Origin: Streptomyces sp. F63
GTDB lineage: Bacteria > Actinomycetota > Actinomycetes > Streptomycetales > Streptomycetaceae
Reading direction: 5' to 3'
Assembly: GCF_018070345.1 (NCBI RefSeq)
Contig: NZ_JAGPXX010000010.1
Location: forward strand, 124,001 to 188,000
Length of the DNA stretch: 64,000 nucleotides
The position numbers and the translations under genes are program-made. This document shows positions 8,917 through 17,245 of this stretch, in pieces. Numbering within the stretch: position 1 is the first letter of the stretch; each line of letters starts with the position of its first letter. The notes beneath the pieces are model-generated. The model was not told the DNA's origin, ran no database searches, and was given only the letters and a program-made list of their open reading frames with translations.

Positions 8917-11682
8917 GTGCCGCTTCGTGACCGGACGTATGAGCCCGATCCCGTCCGTGCGGCGGTGGCCCGGGTACGGGACGGCGGGGTCGTGCTCCTG
9001 GCGGTCACCGGCACGCCGGGCGCGGGCCGTTCGACGCTCCTGGAGGCGATCGCGGAACGGGCGGAGCAGGCCGGTTTCGCGGTGCGGCAGGTCCGCGGCA
9101 GCCGCCTGGAACAAGGACTCCCCTTCGCTCTGCCCCTCCAGCTCTCTCCGCGGACCTCATACGGCCCCCGGGGCCCGGCGCTCTCCCACCTCGTACCGGC
9201 CGGTCCGGTGGCGCTTGTCGTCGATGATCTGCAGTGGGCCGACGAGGCGTCACTGGCCTGGCTGGCCTGGCTGCTCGCCGATCCGGAACCCGTTCCGCTG
9301 CTCATGGCGGTCGCGGTGTGCGAGGGGGAGCCGACTGTCGAACTCCCGGGCGTGCAGGACTTCCTGGCGGCCGCGGACCACGTGGTGCGGGCCGGGCCGC
9401 TCGACGTGGCGGGGGCGCGCGCCCTGACCGGGGCGCACGGCATCGTCCTCGCCGACGAGCAGGTCCGGGAGTGGATCCGGGCGACGGACGGCAATCCGGC
9501 CCTGATGGTGTCCCTGCTCGAACGCCTGGACATCTCCCGCGTCCTCGCCCCCGCCCGGCTGCTCGGCCTGGCCCGCGGCCGGCCGGCGCCCTGGAAACTG
9601 CGGGCCCGCGTGGCCGCGGCCCTGACCGGCCATCCGGAATACGTCCGCCGGTTCGCCCACTGCGCCGCGCTTCTGGGCGAGGCGGCCGGGACGCCCCTCC
9701 TCGGCCGTCTCGCGCAGCTGGACCCGGACGAGGAGACCACCGCGGCACAGACCCTGCTCCGGCTCGGCTGGGCCGCCGACCGCCGGTCGCCGCCCGTGCT
9801 GTGGGACTGCGTACGGGAGATCGCCGAGGACTGCCTCTCCCCCGCCGACCGCGCCCGCTTCCACCGCCGCGCGGCCGAACTGCTGCACGAGACCGGGGCT
9901 CCGGCCGGGCGGGCCGTCCCGCATCTCCGGGAAATCGGACCGGGCGAGTGGACCGGGGCCCCGACGGTGCTGCGCGAGACCGCCTGCGAAGCCTGGCGCC
10001 GTGGGGACGACGCCCTGGCGGTCCGCTCTCTGCGCCGGGCCCTGCGCGAATTCCCGGCCGACAGCCCGCAGCGCGGCGACTTCCTCGCCGCCCTGGCCGA
10101 CGCGGAGCAGAACACCGACACCGCCGCCATGCTGCGCCACGTCGGCCAGGCTCTTCCGCTGCTGGGATCGGTCCGCGAACGCGCGGCGGTCGTGGCATGT
10201 GTGCCGCTCACGCTGTTCTTCTCGACCCGGGGGGCCGCGGAGCTGCTCAAGGGCGCCGGCCAGGAGCCCGCCGGGAAACCGGCCGCGGCGCCGGCGGTTT
10301 CCTCCGGGGTGACGGACCCGCAGGACGCGGCCACCGGACTGCGGTTGGAGGCCCGCACCCGGCTGTTCGGACTCACCGACCCCGCGGCCCTGGCCGCTGC
10401 GGTCGAGCGCCTGCGCACCATGGAACCCGGCACCGGCACCGCAGCCGGGCGCGAACTGGTGTCGGTCCTCCTCTTCGCCGGCGGCCTGGGCGCACGGCTG
10501 TCCGCCGCCGAGGTCGCCGCCGGGGTGCGGCGAACGCTGGAGTCCGAACCGGCGTCGGCCGCCTCCTCGTACGCCGCGACCACCCTGCTGATCGCCTGCG
10601 CGGCGGCGGCCGAGGCGGCTGAACCCGCGCTCGGCTGGCTGGACATGGCGCTGGAGACGGCGCGGCAGCGCGGCGACGAACGGCTGCGGACCCATCTGCT
10701 GGGCTGGCGTGCGCTGACCGCCCTGCGCACCGGCCGCCTCGCCGAGGCCTGGTCGGACGCGTGGGAGGCCTGCGCGGCTGCTCCCGGACCGCTGGGGGAG
10801 AACGACTGGCTGACCGTGTTCGGCCTGACCTCCGTGGCGGTCGAGACGGGTGATCCCTGGCTGGCCGAGCGCCTGCGGGCCCTGCTGGCCGAGGGAGACC
10901 GGGCCGGGATGCCGCTGCGCAGTCTCCTCCTGCGCATGCTGCGGGCCGGGGTGGCCCCGGAGAGCGAACTGCCCGCTCTGGCCGCCGATCTGCGGAGTCT
11001 CGCCGACCGCGCCGAGACGGCGGGCTGGCGCAACTGGACGCTGCTGCCGGTGGACCTGTGGTGTGCGTCCCTGCTGCTCCGCCTCGGCGAGAGGCGGGCC
11101 GCGCTGGAAGTCCTCGCCCGCGCCTGCGAGCGGGCCCGGGCCTTCGGTGCTCCGGCGGCGCTCGGGCGCACCCTCCGCGTCTGGGGCACGGCGGTCCACG
11201 GCCGTTACGCGCTGTCCCTGCTCGCCGAGTCCGTCGCGGTCCTCCGGGAGAGCGCCAACGATGTGGAACTGGGCCGGTCGCTGACGGCGTACGGAAACCG
11301 CCTGCGCGCCGCCGGGCGCCCCGGTTCCGCCGGCGTCCTCGCCGAGGCCGACCGGATCGCCGAGACGGTGGGCGAGCCGCTGCTGCGGTGCTGGGCCGGG
11401 CCGGTACCGTCCGCACCGGGTGGAAAGCCGCTCGGAACGTTCTCGGCGGGCGGCGGGCCGCTCAGCGAGACCGAACGCCGGGTCGCCTCCCTGGTGGCCC
11501 TCGGGCACACCAACCGCGGCACCGCGGAGGTGCTGGGCGTCACGACGCGGGCCGTGGAGAAGATCCTGACCAGGCTGTACCGGCGGCTGGGCGTGACCGG
11601 CAAGGCCGGGCTGATCCCGGTGGTGCGCGGGATGGCGGGCCGGGCGGCCTTCACCTCGGGACTGCTCACCGAGCAGCTGTGA
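8917..11682 (+). CDS. LAL-family LuxR transcriptional regulator (3)
   Basis: A 921-residue regulator from GTG 8917, with GGAG seven bases upstream. The P-loop-like motif GTPGAGRST is at residues 32-40, again with Arg instead of Lys. Walker B is clear (PVALVVDDLQWADEASLAWL, about residues 95-115). The long middle region is helical and Ala/Leu-rich. The C-terminal HTH reads LSETERRVASLVALGHTNRG, then VTTRAVEKILTRLYRRLGVT, and a short tail follows. It is divergent from the other two LAL genes across a 194-base region that contains an ATAAG-N5-CTTAT inverted repeat (8733-8747). It is probably part of the regulatory cascade for the NRPS cluster; family knowledge suggests an activator. Confidence 0.87.
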   Translation: MPLRDRTYEPDPVRAAVARVRDGGVVLLAVTGTPGAGRSTLLEAIAERAEQAGFAVRQVRGSRLEQGLPFALPLQLSPRTSYGPRGPALSHLVPAGPVALVVDDLQWADEASLAWLAWLLADPEPVPLLMAVAVCEGEPTVELPGVQDFLAAADHVVRAGPLDVAGARALTGAHGIVLADEQVREWIRATDGNPALMVSLLERLDISRVLAPARLLGLARGRPAPWKLRARVAAALTGHPEYVRRFAHCAALLGEAAGTPLLGRLAQLDPDEETTAAQTLLRLGWAADRRSPPVLWDCVREIAEDCLSPADRARFHRRAAELLHETGAPAGRAVPHLREIGPGEWTGAPTVLRETACEAWRRGDDALAVRSLRRALREFPADSPQRGDFLAALADAEQNTDTAAMLRHVGQALPLLGSVRERAAVVACVPLTLFFSTRGAAELLKGAGQEPAGKPAAAPAVSSGVTDPQDAATGLRLEARTRLFGLTDPAALAAAVERLRTMEPGTGTAAGRELVSVLLFAGGLGARLSAAEVAAGVRRTLESEPASAASSYAATTLLIACAAAAEAAEPALGWLDMALETARQRGDERLRTHLLGWRALTALRTGRLAEAWSDAWEACAAAPGPLGENDWLTVFGLTSVAVETGDPWLAERLRALLAEGDRAGMPLRSLLLRMLRAGVAPESELPALAADLRSLADRAETAGWRNWTLLPVDLWCASLLLRLGERRAALEVLARACERARAFGAPAALGRTLRVWGTAVHGRYALSLLAESVAVLRESANDVELGRSLTAYGNRLRAAGRPGSAGVLAEADRIAETVGEPLLRCWAGPVPSAPGGKPLGTFSAGGGPLSETERRVASLVALGHTNRGTAEVLGVTTRAVEKILTRLYRRLGVTGKAGLIPVVRGMAGRAAFTSGLLTEQL

Positions 11683-12216
11683 CGCCGGGCCCCGGCCGGC
11701 GCGGGCGGGAGCGCCGGGGGATCCGCGGTGGCCCCGGTCACCCGCCCCGCGCGGGATCTGCCCCAAATCCGCCCGGGATCCTCCGGGGATCCGCACCGCG
11801 TCCGTTCCCTTTCCGGGCAGATTGTGGACCCGGGGCCGCGGGCTCCGGATGGCGGACTCCCTGTCGCGGCCGGTGCTCATCCCCGCGGAGAGGGTGTTCC
11901 GCTTCGGTGGCCGATCGGTGCACCAGCCGGGTTACTGGACGGTAGTGCCGAATCGCCGCACGGCCGGGCGGGGAATATGAATGATATTTCCGGGGATATG
12001 CGGCCGTCGCGCGGCCGTCCCTCCGGTGCGGGGGCGGCCCCGGCGAGGCGCCCGGGGCGCCGGGCCCCGGACTCTCCGAACCTCCGCGTCCGCGACCACA
12101 GTTTCGTCGGGCGTCGTCCGGCGGCATTGCGTGCCGGCGTTCCGTTTCATTAGGCTGCCTCGCGGTCGACCTGGATATACGGAAAGCGGAAAACGAAAGG
12201 CGGGGGGCTGACCTGT
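11683..12216. other. Intergenic region with an AT-rich imperfect palindrome
   Basis: There are 534 bases between the third LAL gene and the PAS-LuxR gene and no convincing gene. The most distinctive element is at 11971-11991, an AT-rich imperfect palindrome (GGAATAT and ATATTTCC around GAATG) inside otherwise very GC-rich DNA. It is a candidate operator for the downstream regulator. The stretch from 12140 to 12195 is also less GC-rich and probably contains the promoter. Confidence 0.4.
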
Positions 12217-13044
12217 ATGGTCGACGTGGAGGTCGGTGTGGAAAAGCAGACCCAGTACGCCAGAGAAAGAGGAAATGCCACCCAGAAGAACGCGATGCGT
12301 CCCTTCAGTGAATTCCGTGAGATCGCGTCGTCTTTTCTCGGTCCGAAAAGCCGGGGAGAGGAGCATCACGATATGTTCCTCTCGCTTTTCGAGCGCTCCG
12401 GAATCGGTCTCGCGATTCTCGATCCGGCCTTGCGTCTGCTGTCCGTCAACAGCGCTCTGACCTCCCGGTGCGACCGGAGGCTTGACGAACTCCGCGGCCG
12501 TGACATCACGGAGTTCCTGCACCCGAGCGTGCAGGAGTCCGTGCTCCGCCAGTTCGGCCGGCTCGTCCGGGGGGAGCCCGTACGCCTCGTCAGCCATTCC
12601 GTCGCCCTGTGCTTCCACGAGGCCGTGGTCTCCGGCAAGCTCACCGCGTTCCCGGTGGAGGACGGCGAGGGCCGGATCAGGATGATCGTGGTGCAGTTCA
12701 CGCCGGAGGAGACCGCCGACGGCCACGAGGCGCTCGTCGGCGCGGAGTGGAAGCTGGCGCCCCTCAGCGCGAAGGTCCTGGAGGGCGTGGCGGCGGGTGA
12801 CCCCACCGTGCGCCTGGCGGCCAAGCTGTTCCTCAGCCGGCAGGGCATCGAGTACCACGTCGGGATGCTGCTGCGGCAGTTCAAGGTGCCCAACCGCACG
12901 GCCCTCGCGGCGAAGGCGTACTCCCTGGGCATGTTCAGCATCGGCTCCTGGCCGCCCAGGGTCCACCCCGACTACATCCGCACCGACGAGCAGGAAGCGG
13001 AGCGGCCGCGGGGCGGGGCCGGCTTGCGGACGCGGCGGCCGTAG
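12217..13044 (+). CDS. PAS-LuxR family transcriptional regulator (PimM type)
   Basis: A 275-residue protein. Residues about 50-160 form a PAS domain: FERSGIGLAILDPALRLLSV is the classic first strand/helix segment, and FPVEDGEGRIRMIVVQFTP is near the end. Residues about 185-245 form the LuxR-type HTH (LSAKVLEGVAAGDPTVRLAA, then QGIEYHVGMLLRQFKVPNRT). This PAS-plus-HTH architecture is that of PimM/AmphRIV-type cluster activators, which bind a 16-bp palindrome (CTVGGGAWWTCCCBAG). A 13/16 match lies upstream of the first NRPS gene at 18997-19012. The ATG at 12217 follows a GGGGGG tract about 10 bases upstream; ATG 12295 is an alternative. Confidence 0.88.
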   Translation: MVDVEVGVEKQTQYARERGNATQKNAMRPFSEFREIASSFLGPKSRGEEHHDMFLSLFERSGIGLAILDPALRLLSVNSALTSRCDRRLDELRGRDITEFLHPSVQESVLRQFGRLVRGEPVRLVSHSVALCFHEAVVSGKLTAFPVEDGEGRIRMIVVQFTPEETADGHEALVGAEWKLAPLSAKVLEGVAAGDPTVRLAAKLFLSRQGIEYHVGMLLRQFKVPNRTALAAKAYSLGMFSIGSWPPRVHPDYIRTDEQEAERPRGGAGLRTRRP

Positions 13045-13180
13045 ACTGCGGTCCGCCCCTTCTTCCGTGCCGCGGACGGCCGTTGCCGGCAAGCCGCCGC
13101 AGTGACATACACCGGTCCCGCGGCGGAACGTCCGCGGGGCCCGCCGTGCCGGCGCAGGATTCCGGAACCGCGGGGACGAT

Positions 13181-13882
13181 GTGAAACTACTGGTGGTTGA
13201 GGACAACGAACGGGTGTCGGCGGCCCTCCGCGCCGGGCTGGCCCGGCAGGGGATCGAAGCGGTGTGCGCGGCCACCGGCGAGGCGGCGGCCGCGCTTCTG
13301 GAGCGGACCCGCCCGGATGCCGTGATCCTCGACCTCGGGCTCCCCGACTGCGACGGCTTCACGCTGTGCGGCAGATTACGGGCGGCCAGTCCGGTCCCGA
13401 TCCTGGTGACGAGCGGACGCGGGGACCACGCCTCGTGCGTGCGGGGCCTCGATCTGGGAGCGGACGACTACCTCGTCAAGCCCTACAACCTCGCGGAGTT
13501 GCTGGCCCGGATGCGGGCGGTGATGCGCCGCCAGCGGCCCGCCGGGCCCCCGGGCGGTGAGGAACCGCCCGGCGGCGACCTTCTCCTGGCCGGGCCCGTG
13601 CGCATCGACCTGAGGGAACGGGCCGTGCTGGTCAACGGCGTCCCGACCGAGCTGCCGGACGAGGAGTTCGACATCCTGGCCGCCCTGGCCCGGCGGCCCG
13701 GCGAGACCCTGCTCGCCGACCAGGTCGCCGACGAGATCCTGCGGGCGCGCCGTGCCGCGCTGCGCGACTCGCTGCCCGACGGCATCGCCTCCCTGCGGGA
13801 CCGGCTCGGGCCGTCCGGCCTGGTGGAGGTCGCCGAAGGAGGGGGTTACCGGCTGGCGGTCCCGGACACACACGGCGGTTGA
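13181..13882 (+). CDS. Orphan OmpR-family response regulator with a TTA codon
   Basis: A 233-residue protein with an intact receiver domain: acidic pair E7-D8, phospho-acceptor D51 (DAVILDLGLPD), T77/S78 and K100 (DDYLVKPYN). The C-terminal half is a winged helix ending in GLVEVAEGGGYRLAV. No histidine kinase lies nearby, so it is an orphan. Codon 66 (13376-13378) is TTA, a leucine codon that in Streptomyces needs the bldA tRNA and typically restricts translation to late growth; it is the only TTA I noticed among these regulators. The GTG start has a weak Shine-Dalgarno (CGGGGACGAT). It is a plausible developmental checkpoint for the cluster. Confidence 0.87.
   Translation: MKLLVVEDNERVSAALRAGLARQGIEAVCAATGEAAAALLERTRPDAVILDLGLPDCDGFTLCGRLRAASPVPILVTSGRGDHASCVRGLDLGADDYLVKPYNLAELLARMRAVMRRQRPAGPPGGEEPPGGDLLLAGPVRIDLRERAVLVNGVPTELPDEEFDILAALARRPGETLLADQVADEILRARRAALRDSLPDGIASLRDRLGPSGLVEVAEGGGYRLAVPDTHGG
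13376..13378 (+). promoter_or_regulatory. TTA (bldA-dependent) codon
   Basis: The codon at residue 66 of the OmpR-type regulator is TTA, in frame between AGA and CGG. TTA codons are rare in Streptomyces and decoded by the bldA tRNA, so expression of this regulator is probably tied to development. Confidence 0.75.
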
Positions 13883-14308
13883 TCCCCGCCCGGCGCCCCG
13901 GCGCCCCGGCGCGCCGCCGGCCCGCGGAAGCCGGGCCGCCCGCTGTCCCCGCCGCGGGCGTGCGGGGTCCGCGGCCCGTCGTCGGGTGACGGCCGGAACC
14001 GCATCGGCGTCCGGTATGTCCGCGCGAGGTGAATGCGCCTGGTGCCGGGCCGGGCCGGGTTCCGGCGGTTCCGGCGGTTCCGCGGACGACTTCCGCAACC
14101 CGGCCGGAGAAGAACTGGGAATTCTTGTAGTGATCGGTGGTGTGGCCGCCGACTCCCGCGCACAGCGGGGATCGTGGTGGGGGCAGGCAGCGGCGCGGGC
14201 GCCGTCCGGCCGGTGCCGTCTGTGGCGAACGTGTACCGGGGAACCGGCCGGGGCGGACTGTTGCGCCGTCACACAAATGCCGCGGTCCTTTTCATGCAAG
14301 GAGAAGAA
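13883..14308. other. Intergenic region with hairpin and shared motif
   Basis: There are 426 bases between the response regulator and the subtilase-like gene. A hairpin with 7-bp arms (CGGCCCG 13918-13924, CGGGCCG 13932-13938, loop CGGAAGC) is a likely terminator for the regulator. Further on lies the AAGAA/TTCTT motif at 14110-14132 and less GC-rich DNA that probably holds the promoter for the export operon. Confidence 0.45.
14110..14132 (+). promoter_or_regulatory. Candidate operator/promoter motif, copy 1
   Basis: The site contains AAGAACTGGGAATTCTT followed by GTAGTG, with AAGAA and TTCTT forming an inverted repeat. A near-identical element lies at 18548-18568 in the same orientation. This copy is about 180 bases upstream of the subtilase-like gene. 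Two copies in front of two operons of one cluster suggest a shared regulator or sigma factor; which one is unknown. Confidence 0.45.
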
Positions 14309-15562
14309 GTGCGACCATCCCGGTCAGCCAGACGCTGCGGAATAGCGGCCACCGTTGTGGCCATGGGAACTGTGCTCTGCGTGGGGGCAACGGCCGCTCC
14401 GGGGTACGCCCGGGACCTCGGTCCCGTCCTCAACGCCGGAAGTGACGAGGCGATACACGAGAGTTACCTCGTCCTGTTCGAGGAGGGGAAGCAGCCGGAT
14501 CTCGCCGGCAGGTACGGCGTGCGGGTGCAGAAGAGATACGACCACGCGCTGAACGGCGCGCTGGTCGAGGCCGACGAGGCGCAGGCGCGGCGGCTGGCCG
14601 CCGATCCGTCCGTGCGTCTGGTGGAGCAGAACACCACGGTGCGGCGGCCGGTTCCGGGCACGGCGACGCAGACGGCCCCGCTGTCCTGCGGGCTCGACCG
14701 GCTCGACCAGCCGGCGCTGCCGCTCGACGGTTCCTACTCCCACCCGCGCCACGCGGCCGCCGGAGTGGACGTCTATCTGCTCGACACCGGCATCGACTAC
14801 GACCACCCCGATCTCCGGCCGCGCGTCAAGCCCGGTTTCGACGCCTTCGGCGGGGACGGCAGCGACGACCACGGCAACGGCACCCACATGGCCGGGATCA
14901 TCGGCGGCACCGAGCACGGAGTGGCCAAGAAGGCCACGCTGATCCCCGTGAAGGTGCTCAACGCGGAGGGCGGCGGCACCCTGGACGGGGTGCTGGCGGG
15001 GATCGACTGGATCACCGAGCACGCCGAGGGCCCGTCGGTGGCCAACGTCGTGATCGGCGCTCCCGCCAGTGAGGTGCTCGACGAGGCGGTGCGCAACTCC
15101 ATCGCCGCCGGGGTCACCTACACGATGTCCGCGGGAGCCAGCACCGACGACGTCGCCAACTCCTCCCCGGCACGGGTGGCCGAGGGCATCACCGTCGGCT
15201 CCTCCGACTGCGCCGACCAGGTCGCCTCCTTCAGCAACTACGGCGAGGGGCTGGACCTCTACGCCCCCGGGGTGGACATCACCTCCGCCTGGCCGGGCGG
15301 CGGAACGCGGACCCAGTCCGGCACCTCCGTCTCCTCGGCGCACGCCGCCGGGGTGGCCGCGCTCTTCCTGGGCGGACACCCGAGAGCCACCCCGGCCGGG
15401 GTGGCCAGGGCCCTGGACTGCGCCGCCGTGGCGGGCGCCCTGACCGGGGTGCCGACCGCGGGCACCCCCAACAAGCTTCTCCAGCTGGTCCCGGCGGGCG
15501 ACCGCCGCTGCCCGGACGGGGCGTTCCGGACGTTCGCACGGCACCGGGAGGGACGTTGCTGA
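14309..15562 (+). CDS. Secreted subtilase-like (S8) protein, probable pseudoprotease
   Basis: A 417-residue protein from GTG 14309, with AAGGAG ideally placed upstream. It has a signal peptide (RPSRSARRC, then a hydrophobic stretch ending near APGYA), an I9-type propeptide (ESYLVLFEEGKQPDL to about residue 110) and an S8 domain. The catalytic Asp (DTGID, D159) and Ser (GTSVSSAH, S340) are present. The His motif, normally GHGTHVAG, reads HGNGTHMAG, so the catalytic His is replaced by N190. The oxyanion Asn, normally AAGN, is replaced by Ala (SAGAS, A277). Catalysis by the usual triad is therefore unlikely. The gene overlaps the ABC ATPase start by 7 bases, so the three export genes form one operon. 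A role in binding or processing the peptide outside the cell is inference. Confidence 0.85.
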   Translation: MRPSRSARRCGIAATVVAMGTVLCVGATAAPGYARDLGPVLNAGSDEAIHESYLVLFEEGKQPDLAGRYGVRVQKRYDHALNGALVEADEAQARRLAADPSVRLVEQNTTVRRPVPGTATQTAPLSCGLDRLDQPALPLDGSYSHPRHAAAGVDVYLLDTGIDYDHPDLRPRVKPGFDAFGGDGSDDHGNGTHMAGIIGGTEHGVAKKATLIPVKVLNAEGGGTLDGVLAGIDWITEHAEGPSVANVVIGAPASEVLDEAVRNSIAAGVTYTMSAGASTDDVANSSPARVAEGITVGSSDCADQVASFSNYGEGLDLYAPGVDITSAWPGGGTRTQSGTSVSSAHAAGVAALFLGGHPRATPAGVARALDCAAVAGALTGVPTAGTPNKLLQLVPAGDRRCPDGAFRTFARHREGRC

Positions 15563-16527
15563 CCATCGAGGAGCTCGTGAAGTGCTACCGGGGCGGCACC
15601 CGGGCCAACGACGGCGTCAGCCTGCGGGTCGGGGCCGGCGAGGTGGTCGGTCTCCTCGGGCACAACGGAGCCGGCAAGACGACGCTGATCAACCAGGTGG
15701 CCGGACTCGCGGTGCCGACGTCCGGCACCATCAGGGTCGACGGCTGCGACCCGGTCGCGGAGCCCGCCAGGGTCCGCCGGATGGTCTCGGTGATGCCCCA
15801 GGCCCACGCGCCGCTGACCGGTGTGACGCCGCGGCAGGCCATCAGGACGATGGCCCGGATCCGGGGGCTGGGCAAGCAGGCCGCCGCCGCGCGGACCGCT
15901 GAACTGATCGAGGCGCTGGATCTCGGTGCCTGGGCCGACACCACGGGAGAACGCCTTTCCGGAGGCGTCCGGAGGCTGACGGCCTTCGGCATGGCCGCGG
16001 CCGAACCCGGCCGGGTCGCCATGCTCGACGAGCCGACCAACGACGTGGACCCGGTCCGCCGGAGGCTGCTGTGGGAGCAGATCCGTGAACTCGCCAACCG
16101 GGGCAGTGCCGTGCTGCTCGTCACCCACAACGTGATCGAGGCCGAGCGGAGCGTGGACCGCATCGTGGTGATGGGGTCCGGCAAGGTCCTGGCGGAGGGC
16201 ACGGCCGCGCAGCTGCGCTCCCGGGCCGTCGGCGAGCTCAGGCTGGAGCTGACGGCGGCGACCGCCGGCTCCCTCCCGGAGCTGCCCGGTCACCTTCCCA
16301 CCGCGGGCCCGCCGCTGCACAGCTCCCGGCGGCTCGCGGTCCCCATCGACGCGGACGCGGCCTCGGCGGCGCTCGCCTGGGCGCAGCAGCTCCGTGCCGC
16401 GGGGGAGATCGATGAGTTCGCGCTCGTGCCGGTCGGCCTGGAGGACGTGTATCTGCAGCTGGTCGGCAGCGAGGCCGCCTCCGGCACCGACGAGGAGGAG
16501 GAGCGCGGTGAGCCACTGGCTGCGTAG
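15556..16527 (+). CDS. ABC transporter ATP-binding protein
   Basis: A 323-residue ATPase of the drug/peptide exporter type (ABC-2 systems). Walker A is GHNGAGKTT (about residues 35-43), the signature is LSGGVRR (expected LSGGQ, here with Val at the Gln position), Walker B is RVAMLDEPTNDVDPVRRRLL and the switch His is in LLVTHNVIEAE. The C-terminal 90 residues form the usual accessory domain of ABC-2 ATPases. The TTG start at 15556 overlaps the upstream gene and has GGGAGGGAC as ribosome-binding site. It pairs with the permease that begins before its own stop. A likely role is export of, or immunity to, the cluster's peptide. Confidence 0.9.
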   Translation: MLTIEELVKCYRGGTRANDGVSLRVGAGEVVGLLGHNGAGKTTLINQVAGLAVPTSGTIRVDGCDPVAEPARVRRMVSVMPQAHAPLTGVTPRQAIRTMARIRGLGKQAAAARTAELIEALDLGAWADTTGERLSGGVRRLTAFGMAAAEPGRVAMLDEPTNDVDPVRRRLLWEQIRELANRGSAVLLVTHNVIEAERSVDRIVVMGSGKVLAEGTAAQLRSRAVGELRLELTAATAGSLPELPGHLPTAGPPLHSSRRLAVPIDADAASAALAWAQQLRAAGEIDEFALVPVGLEDVYLQLVGSEAASGTDEEEERGEPLAA

Positions 16528-17245
16528 TTACGGACTGCTGCTGGGATGGACGGCGCTGCGCAGCCGCGCGACGCTGCCCCTCAACCTCATCATCCAGACC
16601 TGCCTCGCGGTGGGCATCATCATCGGCTTCGGGTACCTGGTGCCGGAGATGGACGACGCCACCGCGCTGTACTTCGCTACGGGCGCCCCGGTGCTGGGGC
16701 TCATCACCGTCGGCATGGTGATCGGGCCGCAGGAGGTCGCCTCCTCGAAGCAGGAGGGCATCTTCGACTTCAACCGGTCGCTGCCGGTGCCCAGAAGCGC
16801 TCTCATCGCCTCGGACGCCACGGTGGCGCTGCTCACCGCGCTGCCCGGCATGCTGGCCGCTCTCGTGGTCGCCGGTCTGCGGTTCGACCTGTCCCTCGAC
16901 ATCAGCCCCCTGGTCCTTCCCGCGGTCCTGCTGACGGCGTTCACCGCCATCGGCCTCGGATACGGGATCGGGTACGGGATGGCGCCGCCGGCGGCCCGGA
17001 TGATGTCGCAGCTGGTGGTCTTCGTGGCGCTGATGTTCTCGCCGATCACCTTCCCGGCGTCCCGGCTGCCCGACTGGTTCGGGACCGTGCACACGGTGCT
17101 GCCGTTCCAGTACATGGCCGAGGCCGTCCGCGACACGCTCAACACCCCGGCGGGCGGCGTCTCCTTCGTTCCCTTCGCCGTTCTGGCCCTCTGGTCCCTC
17201 GCCGGATTCCTCATCACCTACCGGACGATGTCCCGCAGGCCCTGA
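16508..17245 (+). CDS. ABC-2 type transporter permease
   Basis: A 245-residue membrane protein from GTG 16508, overlapping the end of the ATPase gene by 20 bases. It shows the six-helix pattern of ABC-2 permeases: LPLNLIIQTCLAVGIIIGFG, a second helix near ATGAPVLGLITVGMVIG, a pair around LLTALPGMLAALVVAGL and ISPLVLPAVLLTAFTAIGLG, one at QLVVFVALMFSPITFP, and a last one at VPFAVLALWSLAGFLI. The SPITFPASRLPDWF segment is the conserved loop of the family. It forms an exporter with the preceding ATPase. Its end overlaps the convergent M23-like gene by 32 bases, so there is no room for a terminator between them. Confidence 0.88.
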   Translation: MSHWLRSYGLLLGWTALRSRATLPLNLIIQTCLAVGIIIGFGYLVPEMDDATALYFATGAPVLGLITVGMVIGPQEVASSKQEGIFDFNRSLPVPRSALIASDATVALLTALPGMLAALVVAGLRFDLSLDISPLVLPAVLLTAFTAIGLGYGIGYGMAPPAARMMSQLVVFVALMFSPITFPASRLPDWFGTVHTVLPFQYMAEAVRDTLNTPAGGVSFVPFAVLALWSLAGFLITYRTMSRRP

